Source: JAKOQB01 sp050258235 (lineage in GTDB: Bacteria; Pseudomonadota; Gammaproteobacteria; Burkholderiales; Burkholderiaceae_F). From it: a DNA stretch of 64,000 nt. Below are positions 14,925-23,273 of the stretch, in pieces (the stretch's first letter is position 1; each line of letters opens with the position of its first letter). Both the position numbers and the translations under genes were made by a program. The DNA lies in the NCBI GenBank assembly GCA_050258235.1, contig JBLMYK010000329.1, positions 5,307-69,306 on the forward strand, in the 5' to 3' direction. The notes under the pieces were generated by a model. The model was given only the letters and a program-made list of their open reading frames with translations. It was not told the origin of the DNA and did no database searches.

Positions 14925-16447
14925 GCGGCGCGCTTCTCTGCCATCGCCAGGCCAAGCTCGGCCAGCGTCCAGTCGGCCGTCGCGCGCGTTTCGACGATGC
15001 GTCCTTGATTCATCACCGCGATGCGATCCGCCAGCGCAAAGATCTCGTCGAGGTCTTCGGAAATGACGAGCACGGCATCGCCGTCATCGCGCGCCGCGAT
15101 CAGGCGCGCATGGATCGCCGCAACGGCGCCGACGTCGAGGCCCCAGGTCGGTTGATCGACGACGATCAGCCGAGCGGCGGCGCGCGGCGACGACAGTGCC
15201 CGACCGAGGATCAGTTTCTGCAGGTTGCCGCCGGACAGCAGGCGCGCAGGGAGGTCGGCGGAATCGGCCGGGCCGGCGCCGCGCACGTCGAACTGCGCGA
15301 GGAGCGCCCGCCCGAAGGCCCGCATTGCGTCGCGCTTCAGCACGCCGCCGCGCGAAAATTGCGGCGTACGCAGGCGCTCGATCGCCGCGTTCTCCCACAG
15401 CGCGAGATCGCCGATGCTGCCCTGCGCGCGCCGATCCTCCGGCACGCGCGCCACCCCTGCCGCCACCACGGCGCGCGGCGTTTCCGGATACGCAGCACCG
15501 TTGAGCCGCAGGGCTCCGGCCGATGGCGAGGCTTCGCCGAACAGCAGTTCGGCCAGCGCGCGCTGGCCGTTGCCGGCAACGCCGGCCACCGCGACGATTT
15601 CGCCGCTGGCCACCGCGAGGTCCACTCCCACGAGCGGCATGCGGCCGCGCGCGTGCACGCCGATCATTTCGAGCACCGCCGGCCCGGGCGCACGCACGGC
15701 ACGTGCCGGCGGCGCCGCGATGTCGCGGCCGACCATCAGGTGCGCGAGTTCGGCCTTGCCGGTTTCGTCGCGCTGCCGCTCCGCGACCAGCCGTCCCGCG
15801 CGCAGCACCGCGATTCGATCGGCGACCGCCATCACCTCGTCCAGCTTGTGGCTGATGAAGATCACGCTCATGCCGTCGGCGATGAAATTCTTCAACGTCG
15901 CAAACAGCGCTTCGCTTTCCTGCGGCGTCAGCACCGCGGTCGGTTCATCGAGAATCAGGATGCGCGCGCCGCGATACAGCGCTTTCAGGATCTCCGCGCG
16001 CTGCCGCTCGCCGACTGACAGCGCGGCGATCGTCGCGTCCGGTTTCACCGCGAGGCCGAAGCGGCGCGACAGGTCGAGCAGCCTCGCCCGAGCCGCGGCG
16101 CGATCGGATCGCAGCCGCCACAGCGGCTCTGTGCCCAGCATGACGTTGTCCAGCGTCGACAGGTTGTCGGCCAGCGTGAAGTGCTGGTGCACCATGCCGA
16201 TGCCCGCCGCGAGTGCGGCCGACGGATCGCCGGGCGTCAACGGCTGGCCGAACACCTCGATCGATCCCGCGTCGGCCAGGTAGTGGCCGAAAAGGATCGA
16301 CACCAGCGTCGACTTGCCCGCGCCGTTTTCGCCGAGAAGCGCGAGAACCTCGCCGCGCGCGAGCGACAGCGAGATATCGTCGTTCGCCACCAGCGCGCCG
16401 AAGCGCTTGGTGATGTTCGACATCCGCAGGACGGGCGGGTGAGTCAC
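14921..16447 (-). CDS. BMP-type ABC importer, dual ATPase subunit (NupO-like)
   Basis: A 508-residue protein with two nucleotide-binding domains. NBD1 has Walker A GENGAGKS at 39-46, signature LSVGERQRAEILKAL, Walker B ILILDEPTAVL and the switch His in FISHKLDEV. NBD2 has the degenerate Walker A typical of this class (GVAGNGQ), signature LLSGGNLQKLILGRAL and RLIVVDQPTWGLDVGA. The start is read as GTG at 16447; an in-frame ATG at 16423 is nearly equivalent. It energises uptake through the two permeases downstream. An inverted repeat separates it from the receptor gene. Confidence 0.92.
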   Translation of the reverse strand: MTHPPVLRMSNITKRFGALVANDDISLSLARGEVLALLGENGAGKSTLVSILFGHYLADAGSIEVFGQPLTPGDPSAALAAGIGMVHQHFTLADNLSTLDNVMLGTEPLWRLRSDRAAARARLLDLSRRFGLAVKPDATIAALSVGERQRAEILKALYRGARILILDEPTAVLTPQESEALFATLKNFIADGMSVIFISHKLDEVMAVADRIAVLRAGRLVAERQRDETGKAELAHLMVGRDIAAPPARAVRAPGPAVLEMIGVHARGRMPLVGVDLAVASGEIVAVAGVAGNGQRALAELLFGEASPSAGALRLNGAAYPETPRAVVAAGVARVPEDRRAQGSIGDLALWENAAIERLRTPQFSRGGVLKRDAMRAFGRALLAQFDVRGAGPADSADLPARLLSGGNLQKLILGRALSSPRAAARLIVVDQPTWGLDVGAVAAIHARLIAARDDGDAVLVISEDLDEIFALADRIAVMNQGRIVETRATADWTLAELGLAMAEKRAA

Positions 16448-16480
16448 GTCCGAGTGCGTGTAGTGTCGCCTGAACCACCC

Positions 16481-16522
16481 ACAGAGAGCACAGTGAAATA
16501 CGCCGATCTCTGTGCTCTCTGT
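16481..16522. repeat. Perfect 13-bp inverted repeat between receptor and ATPase genes
   Basis: ACAGAGAGCACAG (16481-16493) pairs perfectly with CTGTGCTCTCTGT (16510-16522) across a 16-base loop. It lies between the BMP receptor stop and the ATPase start and has no following U-tract on the minus strand. Such a hairpin could stabilise or partly terminate the mRNA so that the receptor is made in excess over the membrane subunits. Its lower GC than its surroundings is notable. Confidence 0.7.
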
Positions 16523-16547
16523 CTACCCTGGTCGACCTCGCCCGTGT

Positions 16548-17579
16548 CTATTTCGCGGTCGGCTTCGGCTGGCTGTCGTCGATCTTCACCGTGAACTTGC
16601 CGGCGAGGATCGCCGCCTCCTTGTCCTTCACGCGCTTCATCAGGTCGGCCGGCACCTTCTTCTCGAACGTCCCCAGCGGTGCAAGCTGCGATCCCTTGAC
16701 CGCCATGTACGACCACTTGCCGTAGTCCTCGGCCCTGAACCTTCCCTCCTTCACCGCCCTGATCGCCGTGTCGACGGTGGGCTCCATGTTCCACAGCGCG
16801 CTCGCCACCACCGTGTCGGGGTAGTTCGGCTGCGTGTCGATCACGTTGCCGATCGCCAGCACCTTGCGCTCCTTGGCCGCGTCGCTGACGCCGAAGCGTT
16901 CCGCGTACATGATGTCCGCGCCCTTGTCGATCATCGCGAATGCCGCTTCCTTCGCCTTGGGCGGATCGAACCACGAATTGATGAAGGTCACCATGAACTC
17001 GACCTTCGGATTCACCTCGCGCGCACCGGCCATGAATGCGTTCATCAGCCGGTTCACCTCGGGAATCGGATAGCCGCCGACCATGCCGATCTTGTTCGAC
17101 CTGGTCATGCCGCCGGCGATCATGCCGGTCAGGTAGGACGGCTCGTGGATGAAGTTGTCGAACACCGAGAAGTTCGGCTCCTGCGGCTTGCCCGACGAAC
17201 CGAGCAGGAAAGCAATCTTCGGGTAGTCCTTGGCGACCTTGCGCGCGGCCGCTTCGACTGCGAATGCCTCGCCGACGATCAGATCGACTTTCTGTTCGGC
17301 GTACTGGCGCATCACGCGCTCGTAGTCGGCGTTGGCAACGTTCTCGCTGAATACGTACTCGATGTCGCCGCGCGCGACCGCGGTGTTCATCGCCTTGTGG
17401 ATGCGACTGACCCATTGCTGCTCGACCGGCACCGTGTAGATCGCGGCGATTTTCAGTTTCCTCGCCGCGTCGGCCTTCTTTGCCTGTGCGAGCGCGGTCA
17501 GTGGCACCAGGCAGACGAGACCAGCAGCGGGGGCGATCAGCAGCGTGCGGCGCGATGCGTTCGGGCGGACGTCTGGCAT
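16548..17579 (-). CDS. BMP-family ABC transporter substrate-binding protein
   Basis: A 343-residue periplasmic binding protein of the BMP (Med/TmpC/PnrA-like) family. It has an N-terminal signal with SRRTLLIAPAAG, cleaved near ALAQA, without an obvious lipobox. The mature part starts KLKIAAIYTVPVEQQWV, then DLIVGEAFAVEAAARKVAKDYP and the conserved SYLTGMIAGGMTRSNKIGMVGG segment. Related receptors bind purine nucleosides or nucleobases. The start has GAGGAG upstream. The three transporter genes follow on the same strand, after a hairpin. The ligand is inferred from family only. Confidence 0.9.
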   Translation of the reverse strand: MPDVRPNASRRTLLIAPAAGLVCLVPLTALAQAKKADAARKLKIAAIYTVPVEQQWVSRIHKAMNTAVARGDIEYVFSENVANADYERVMRQYAEQKVDLIVGEAFAVEAAARKVAKDYPKIAFLLGSSGKPQEPNFSVFDNFIHEPSYLTGMIAGGMTRSNKIGMVGGYPIPEVNRLMNAFMAGAREVNPKVEFMVTFINSWFDPPKAKEAAFAMIDKGADIMYAERFGVSDAAKERKVLAIGNVIDTQPNYPDTVVASALWNMEPTVDTAIRAVKEGRFRAEDYGKWSYMAVKGSQLAPLGTFEKKVPADLMKRVKDKEAAILAGKFTVKIDDSQPKPTAK

Positions 17580-17760
17580 GGGAGCTCCTCGTTCTTGTGC
17601 GGGATGGTCGGGGACGCGCGCCGATGCAGCAAGCGCTTGCCGGCGCGGGCGGAAATGCTAGCAGCGATCGCGCACGGGTCGGGGCGCCACGCAGTTCGCC
17701 GCCGCAGCCGTGCATTGCGGACCAGATCGGCGATCCAACCCTTGCAGCGGATGCATCTTC

Positions 17761-17776
17761 TGTGAGGCGAGTCACA
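17761..17776. promoter_or_regulatory. CRP/FNR-superfamily binding site (perfect TGTGA-N6-TCACA)
   Basis: TGTGAGGCGAGTCACA is a perfect match to the symmetric Crp/Vfr core. It is 188 bp upstream of the oxidoreductase ATG and 182 bp from the BMP receptor ATG, so it could serve either transcript. A perfect 10/10 match in this GC-rich sequence is unlikely to be chance, but the cognate regulator is not in the window. Confidence 0.5.
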
Positions 17777-17822
17777 CAACCGATGCCAAAACCACGACGC
17801 GGAGCTCTGGCGGTTTCGATCA

Positions 17823-17836
17823 TTGATGCATCGCAA
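17823..17836. promoter_or_regulatory. Weak FNR/Anr-like site
   Basis: TTGATGCATCGCAA matches the FNR core TTGAT-N4-ATCAA at 8 of 10 positions (left half perfect, right half 3 of 5). It lies 127 bp before the molybdopterin oxidoreductase start. Oxygen-responsive control would suit an anaerobic respiratory enzyme, but the match is marginal. Confidence 0.25.
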
Positions 17837-17963
17837 CGAAGCTTGCCTCGATAGCGCGATCGTTCGCTCGGAGAAAACGCAGCGCCCCGAAGGAGCCCAT
17901 CCGCTGCGTGTCGTGTTCGCTCAGGCAACCGGCAGCGTGGATGTTTCTTCCGGCCCCACCGCC

Positions 17964-20165
17964 ATGACCGAACTTCAATCACGACGACGATTCCTGAAGA
18001 TCTCCGCGGCCACGTTCGGCGCGGCCGCGGCCGCGTCACAAGTGCCGCCGATCGCGCGCGCGGTCGGCGCCGACGCGCTGGCAGCCAAGGGTGACACGAC
18101 GATCCCGACCTTCTGCGAGATGTGCTTCTGGCGCTGCGGCGGCATCGCCCACATCCGCGACGGCAGGCTGTGGAAATTCGAAGGCAACCCGCTCGATCCG
18201 GCGAGCCGCGGCCGCCTGTGTCCGCGCGGCACCGGCGCCGTCGGCGCCTACTACGACCAGGACCGGCTGCGCACTCCGCTGATCCGCACCGGAGAACGCG
18301 GCAAGGAACAGTGGAAGGTCGCGAGCTGGGACGAGGCTTTCGCGTACATCGCCGAGCGCATGAACAAGATCAAGGCGCAGCACGGACCGGAGTCGGTCGC
18401 GATGATCAATCACGGCATCGGCGCAACGATGGTGCGCCACATGCTGAAGAGCTGGGGCGCGATCAACTTTGTCGAACCTTCGTTTGCGCAATGCCGCGGC
18501 GCGCGCGACACCGGCTTCGCGCTGACGTTCGGCACCGGCATCGGCTCGCCCGAGCCCACCGACATCGCCAATACCGACTGCCTGGTGCTGCTCGGTTCGC
18601 ACCTCGGCGAGAACATGCACAACACCCAGGTACAGGAGTTCGCCCGCGCGGTCGAGCGGCGCATTCCGATCATCGTGGTCGACCCACGCTACTCGACCGC
18701 GGCCAGCAAGGCCAAGTACTGGCTGCCGATCAAGCCCGGCACCGACATGGCGCTGCTGCTGGCGTGGATGAACGTGCTGGTGAACGAGGGTCGCTACGAC
18801 CGCGCTTTCGTGGAGAAGTACGGCAAGGGTTTCGACAAGTTCGTGCAGGAGATCCGGCAGTACACGCCGCAGTGGGCCGAGGCCGAGACCGAGATCAAGG
18901 CGGAAACGATTCGCGCCACCGCGCTCGAGATGGCCAACGCGCGTCCGGCCACGCTCGTGCACCCGGGCCGTCGCACCGCCTGGTATGGCGACGACGCGCA
19001 AAGGAGCCGCGCGGTCGCGCTGCTGAGCGCACTGCTCGGCAACTGGGGCCGCAAGGGCGGCCTTTACCTGGCGGTCAACACCAAGGTGGCCGGCTATCCG
19101 CTGCCGTCCTATCCGAAGTCGGACAAGCCACCCGTCGACAACCCGGATCACAGCCGCTTCCCGTTCGCCGAGGAGCCGGTCACGACCGGCATGCGCGAGG
19201 CGACGATCACCGGCAAGCCGTATCCGATCAAGGGCTGGTTCGTCTACTCGTCGAACATCATCCACGCGCTGCCGAACGAAGCGGAGACGCTGCAGGCGAT
19301 CGACCAGCTCGACCTGCTGGTGGTGATCGACACGCTGCCGAGCGAGACCGCGGGATATGCCGACGTCGTGCTGCCGGAGTGCACCTTCCTCGAGCGGCAC
19401 GACGAATTGCTGGCGCCGTGGAGCCGGCGCGGCTGGATCGCGCTGCGCCAGCCGGTGATGCCGTCGCCGCATGAGCAGAAGCCGGGCTGGTGGATCGCCA
19501 AGCAGCTGGCGAACAAGCTCGGCATTCCCGGCTGCATCCCGTTCAGCGACATGGAGGAGTACCTGCGCGCGCGCATCGAGAAGTCGGGCCACGACTGGGC
19601 GAAGTTCAAGCGCGAGGGAATCATCCTCGGGCCGGAGGCGCCGATCACGGTCGAAGAGGGCGCGGAGATCTCTTTCGACACGCCGTCGGGCAAGGTCGAG
19701 TTCTATTCCGAGCAGCTGAAGGACAAGGGCTTCGATCCGGTGCCGAAGTACAAGCGGCATGCCTCCGCGCCCCCGGGTTACTTCCGCCTGGTCACCGGGC
19801 GCGCGCCGATGCACACGTTCAGCCGCACGCAGACCAACCCGCTGCTGGGTGATCTGATGCGCGAGAACGAGATCTGGGTCAATGCCACGACCGCGAAGCA
19901 GCTCGGACTCGCCAACGGCCAGTACGTGAAGCTGAAGAACCAGGACGGCGTGGTCAGCAATCGCGTGCGGGTCAAGGCGACCCAGCGCATCCGCCCGGAC
20001 ACCGTCTACATGGTGTACGGCTTCGGCCATACCAGTCCGATGCTGAAGAGCGCCTACATGAAAGGGGCCAGCGCGGCACAGCTGCTGACGAAGTACGACA
20101 TCGATCCGTTGATGGGCGGCACCAGCCTGCACAGCAACTTCGTCAGCTTCGTGAAGGAGGCGTGA
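17964..20165 (+). CDS. Molybdopterin oxidoreductase catalytic subunit (polysulfide/thiosulfate reductase type)
   Basis: A 733-residue catalytic subunit. It begins with a Tat signal (SRRRFLK at 6-12), so it is exported folded. A [4Fe-4S] site is formed by Cys51, Cys54, Cys58 and Cys86 (TFCEMCFWRCGG...LCPRG). Cys177 in EPSFAQCRGAR is the probable molybdenum ligand. The bis-MGD domains end with GRAPMHTFSRTQTNP and the C-terminal cofactor-binding barrel. Length and pattern fit PsrA/PhsA (about 760 aa) better than SoeA or TtrA (about 950-1000 aa). Start: the ATG directly before the Tat motif, with a weak ribosome site. The B and C subunits follow at once. Reaction direction is unproven; the accessory sulfur genes support a sulfur substrate. 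Confidence 0.88.
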   Translation: MTELQSRRRFLKISAATFGAAAAASQVPPIARAVGADALAAKGDTTIPTFCEMCFWRCGGIAHIRDGRLWKFEGNPLDPASRGRLCPRGTGAVGAYYDQDRLRTPLIRTGERGKEQWKVASWDEAFAYIAERMNKIKAQHGPESVAMINHGIGATMVRHMLKSWGAINFVEPSFAQCRGARDTGFALTFGTGIGSPEPTDIANTDCLVLLGSHLGENMHNTQVQEFARAVERRIPIIVVDPRYSTAASKAKYWLPIKPGTDMALLLAWMNVLVNEGRYDRAFVEKYGKGFDKFVQEIRQYTPQWAEAETEIKAETIRATALEMANARPATLVHPGRRTAWYGDDAQRSRAVALLSALLGNWGRKGGLYLAVNTKVAGYPLPSYPKSDKPPVDNPDHSRFPFAEEPVTTGMREATITGKPYPIKGWFVYSSNIIHALPNEAETLQAIDQLDLLVVIDTLPSETAGYADVVLPECTFLERHDELLAPWSRRGWIALRQPVMPSPHEQKPGWWIAKQLANKLGIPGCIPFSDMEEYLRARIEKSGHDWAKFKREGIILGPEAPITVEEGAEISFDTPSGKVEFYSEQLKDKGFDPVPKYKRHASAPPGYFRLVTGRAPMHTFSRTQTNPLLGDLMRENEIWVNATTAKQLGLANGQYVKLKNQDGVVSNRVRVKATQRIRPDTVYMVYGFGHTSPMLKSAYMKGASAAQLLTKYDIDPLMGGTSLHSNFVSFVKEA

Positions 20166-20166
20166 G

Positions 20167-20703
20167 ATGACGCGCTATGCCATGGTCATCGACACGCACA
20201 AGTGCGTCGGCTGCGCTGACTGCGTGGTCGCGTGCCAGACCGAGAACAACGTGCCGGTCGGCTACGCGCGCGACTGGATCACGACCGAGGTGCGCGGCGA
20301 TTTTCCAAACGTGTCGCTCGAGATCCGGTCGGAGCGCTGCAACCACTGCGACAACCCGCCATGCGTGTATTGCTGCCCGACCGGAGCGAGCCACGTGACC
20401 ACCGGCGGCATCGTCAAGGTGAATTCCAGCCGCTGCATCGGCTGCAAGGCCTGCGTGTCTGCCTGCCCGTACGGCGCGCGCTACGTGCATCCCGACGGGT
20501 ATGCGGACAAGTGCACGTTCTGCGACCACCGCGTCAAGGAAGGCAAGGACCCCGCGTGCGTTTCGGTCTGCCCGACCCGGTGCATGACATTCGGCGACCT
20601 CGACGATCCGAAGAGCGCGGTCAGCGCGCTGCTGCGGTCGCGCAGGCACCACACGCTGCTGCCCGAGGCCGGGACCCAGCCGCGCGTGTTCTATCTGACG
20701 TAG
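20167..20703 (+). CDS. Four-cluster ferredoxin subunit (PsrB/PhsB-like)
   Basis: A 178-residue electron-transfer subunit with 16 cysteines in four [4Fe-4S] sets: Cys13/16/19/23, Cys58/61/66/70, Cys90/93/96/100 and Cys116/119/131/135. This is the canonical arrangement of the DmsB/PsrB/NrfC family. It has no signal peptide and should be co-exported with the Tat-bearing A subunit. It passes electrons between the NrfD-like membrane subunit and the molybdenum site. The gene starts 1 bp after the A-subunit stop, with GGAGG inside the end of the A gene. Confidence 0.93.
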   Translation: MTRYAMVIDTHKCVGCADCVVACQTENNVPVGYARDWITTEVRGDFPNVSLEIRSERCNHCDNPPCVYCCPTGASHVTTGGIVKVNSSRCIGCKACVSACPYGARYVHPDGYADKCTFCDHRVKEGKDPACVSVCPTRCMTFGDLDDPKSAVSALLRSRRHHTLLPEAGTQPRVFYLT

Positions 20704-20713
20704 GAAGACGACG

Positions 20714-21763
20714 ATGCTCGAGATCACGTCCACCCGGCACAACCCGCTGGTCGATCCGTACCTGCATGTCTGGAGCTGGGAAATCCCGCTGTACCTGTTC
20801 CTGGGCGGCATCGTCGCGGGCCTGATGATCCTCGGCGGCGTCGCGCTGCTGCGGCTCGCTCGCGGCGAGGATCCGAAGAGCTACTTCTCGATGCACGCGC
20901 CGTGGCTCGCGTTCATGCTGCTGAACATCGGCATGGGCGCGTTGTTCCTCGACCTCGCGCACAAGCTGTACGTGTGGGCGGTCTACCTGACGCTGCAGCC
21001 GACGGCCCCGATGTCGTGGGGCTCGTGGGTGCTGATCATCATCTACCCGCTGCTGCTGGTATCGGCGCTGATCCGCCTGCCGGAAGCATGGCCGTGGCTC
21101 GCGCGCCGCGTTCCGGCGCTCGCACGCTGGTCCAGCGCTTTGCTGGCGCGGCCGCGCACCATCGGGCTGCTCGGCTGGACAAACATCGTGCTGGGGGTTG
21201 CGGTCGGCATCTACACCGGCATCCTGCTCAGCACGATGGTCGCGCGCCCGCTGTGGAACGTGTCGATCCTCGGTCCGCTGTTCCTCGTGTCCGGACTGTC
21301 CGCCGGCGCCGCGCTGCTGCACCTGATGGTCGCGGTGCTGCCGCCGCGGCGACCTGCGCCGCAGGGATTGATCGGTGGCGCGATCGGCGCGCTGATTCAG
21401 CCGCTCGGTGCGCAGCCACCCGGCAAGGGCACGGCCGATACGCTGATCCGCGCCGACGTCGCGTTTCTCGCTGTCGAACTCCTGATGCTCGGATTGCTGC
21501 TGATCGGCCTGACGACGGCGAGCGCGTCCCACGCAGCCGCGTTCGACCTGCTGATGCACGGCAAGTATGCGGTCGCATTCTGGGTCGTGCTGGTCGGACT
21601 GGGGATCGTCGTGCCGCTGGCGCTGCAAGGTCTGGAACTCGGCCGTCGCATTCCGCACACGGTGGTGCCCGCGCTGCTCGTACTGGTGGGTGGCTACACG
21701 CTGCGCTGGTTGATGGTCAATGCGGGGCAGGTGAGCGAGATCGCGCACGCCGCCGCGCGCTGA
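20714..21763 (+). CDS. NrfD/PsrC-type quinone-interacting membrane subunit
   Basis: A 349-residue integral membrane protein with about nine hydrophobic segments. It has the NrfD signature region WSWEIPLYLFLGGIVAGLMILGG in the first helices and FMLLNIGMGALFLDLAHK. It anchors the A and B subunits at the periplasmic face and exchanges electrons with the quinone pool. It starts 10 bp after the B-subunit stop, preceded by AGGAAG. There is no heme-binding motif, as expected for this family. Confidence 0.92.
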   Translation: MLEITSTRHNPLVDPYLHVWSWEIPLYLFLGGIVAGLMILGGVALLRLARGEDPKSYFSMHAPWLAFMLLNIGMGALFLDLAHKLYVWAVYLTLQPTAPMSWGSWVLIIIYPLLLVSALIRLPEAWPWLARRVPALARWSSALLARPRTIGLLGWTNIVLGVAVGIYTGILLSTMVARPLWNVSILGPLFLVSGLSAGAALLHLMVAVLPPRRPAPQGLIGGAIGALIQPLGAQPPGKGTADTLIRADVAFLAVELLMLGLLLIGLTTASASHAAAFDLLMHGKYAVAFWVVLVGLGIVVPLALQGLELGRRIPHTVVPALLVLVGGYTLRWLMVNAGQVSEIAHAAAR

Positions 21764-21798
21764 AGGAATCGTGTTTGAACGTTGAAGAGGGGAATGAC

Positions 21799-23172
21799 AT
21801 GAGAAAGACGCTGTTTGCTGCCGCGGCTCTCGCGATCGCCGGTGCTGCCTTGGCTCAGTCGCCCGCCCCCGCGGGCAAGGCAAGCCAGCCGGCGGTGTGC
21901 AACAACTGCCACAAGCCAGCCGCCGGCGAGGTGCGCGGCTATTTCGACAACGTGGCGTTCAAGTCGCAGTCGATCCAACTGGCGATCGACGCGGCGAAGG
22001 AGATCGTCCGTTTCGATCCGAAGACGCTGAAGGTGATCGATGCCGGGTCCGAGCAGAAACCCGAGCATCTGTACGACGTGCGCGTTGGCCACGAATCGCT
22101 GATTTCGTACGTCGTCAAGGACGGGCAGAAATGGGCGACCGAGATCCGCTTCAAGGGGGCCGCGAAGGTCGCCAAGGAGGACCTGGTCGACTACGCGTTC
22201 GTGAGGAAGCTGGTCGACCGCGGATCCGGCGATTTCGTTCTGGTCGATTCGCGTCCGCTGCCGCGTTTCCAGCAGGGCACGATTCCGGGCGCGATCAACG
22301 TTCCGTATCCCGCGTTCGACAAGTTCGCCAATCGCCTGCCGGCGAGCAAGAACACGCTGGTCGTGTTCTTCTGCCAGGGCCTGACCTGCCAGATGAGCCC
22401 GATGTCGCAGAGCAAGGCCAAGGCGCTCGGCTATACGAACACCAAGGTGTATCACGAGGGCGTGCCGGAGTGGCAGAAGAAGGACTACCTGGCGACGACG
22501 CCCGAGTTCGTGAAGGCCGCCTATCTCGACAAGGACATACCGGCCGTGCTGCTCGACGTGCGCTCGACCGACGCGGCCATGTCCGGGCACATCAAGGGCG
22601 CCGTCAACATGCCGGCTGCGACCGTCAAGGCCAGGGCGCGCTCGTTCCCGGATCCGAAGCTCGAGGCGCCGATCATCGTCTATGACGGCCGCGGAGGAGC
22701 CGACGCGATCGCCGCCGCGCGCGCGCTGATCAAGTCGGGCCAGGGCAACGTGCAGGTCGTCGCCGGCGGTCTGCTGGGATGGCAGGCCGCAGGCTATGCG
22801 ATCGAATCGGGCGTGCCCGCCGCGATCAAGGTAGCCTACGCGCCGAAGCCCCGCGCCGGCTCGATACCGGTCGAAGAGTTTCGCGCGCTGGCACTGAAGA
22901 CGCCCGCTGACGTGCTGATCCTCGACGTGCGAAACAAGGCGGAAGCCAACGCCGGGATGATCAAGGGCGCCGTGCAGATCGCCGAGGAAGAACTGCAGGC
23001 GCGCATCGCCGAACTGCCGAAGGACAAGCGCATCATCATCCATTGCACGACCGGCGTCCGCGCCGAGATGGCGTATCACAAGTTGAAGGAAGCCGGGTAC
23101 AAGGCGGGCTTCCTGAATGCGGAGATCGCGATCGCCAAGGACGGATCCTTCAAGCTGGCGTCCAAGGCGTGA
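21799..23172 (+). CDS. Periplasmic triple-rhodanese protein with a c-type heme motif
   Basis: A 457-residue secreted protein (signal peptide, cleavage near ALAQS). A CNNCH heme-attachment motif at 34-38 opens an about 100-residue N-terminal domain. Three rhodanese domains follow. Domain 1 (about 133-235) has Cys192/Cys197 in FFCQGLTCQM. Domain 2 (about 240-340) has Asp296 where the catalytic Cys should be (VYDGRGG), so it is probably inactive. Domain 3 (about 355-455) has Cys416 in IHCTTGVRAEM. It is cotranscribed after the NrfD subunit (35 bp gap, GAGGGG ribosome site). The likely role is transfer of sulfane sulfur, perhaps coupled to a heme electron step. A heme-rhodanese fusion is unusual. 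Confidence 0.88.
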   Translation: MRKTLFAAAALAIAGAALAQSPAPAGKASQPAVCNNCHKPAAGEVRGYFDNVAFKSQSIQLAIDAAKEIVRFDPKTLKVIDAGSEQKPEHLYDVRVGHESLISYVVKDGQKWATEIRFKGAAKVAKEDLVDYAFVRKLVDRGSGDFVLVDSRPLPRFQQGTIPGAINVPYPAFDKFANRLPASKNTLVVFFCQGLTCQMSPMSQSKAKALGYTNTKVYHEGVPEWQKKDYLATTPEFVKAAYLDKDIPAVLLDVRSTDAAMSGHIKGAVNMPAATVKARARSFPDPKLEAPIIVYDGRGGADAIAAARALIKSGQGNVQVVAGGLLGWQAAGYAIESGVPAAIKVAYAPKPRAGSIPVEEFRALALKTPADVLILDVRNKAEANAGMIKGAVQIAEEELQARIAELPKDKRIIIHCTTGVRAEMAYHKLKEAGYKAGFLNAEIAIAKDGSFKLASKA

Positions 23173-23273
23173 GCGCGCGCCCCAGCCGGTGTGACGCGCC
23201 CGCCCGGCGTGCCACATCGCGGCTGGTCCGCACGGACATCGCATCGAACTGAGACGGACTAGGGAGAAACTCA

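Larger units (their letters stand above)
17580..17963. other. Divergent intergenic region between importer and sulfur operon
   Basis: 384 bp without a gene, lying between the divergent BMP receptor (minus) and molybdopterin oxidoreductase (plus) genes. It holds the GAGGAG ribosome binding site of the receptor, a perfect CRP-type palindrome (17761-17776) and a partial FNR-like site (17823-17836). An open frame runs into the oxidoreductase from 17823, but its residues show no Tat signal before the ATG at 17964, so I treat it as leader. Confidence 0.6.

Noticed and set aside
17823..17963. N-terminal extension of the molybdopterin oxidoreductase from 17823
   Set aside because: It would bury the Tat signal 47 residues inside the protein; the ATG at 17964 places the RRRFLK motif correctly.
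17964..20165. Sulfite dehydrogenase (SoeA), tetrathionate or arsenate reductase as the identity
   Set aside because: SoeA and TtrA are much longer (about 950-1000 aa); A, B and C subunit sizes fit Psr/Phs best. It cannot be settled by eye, so no gene symbol is given.
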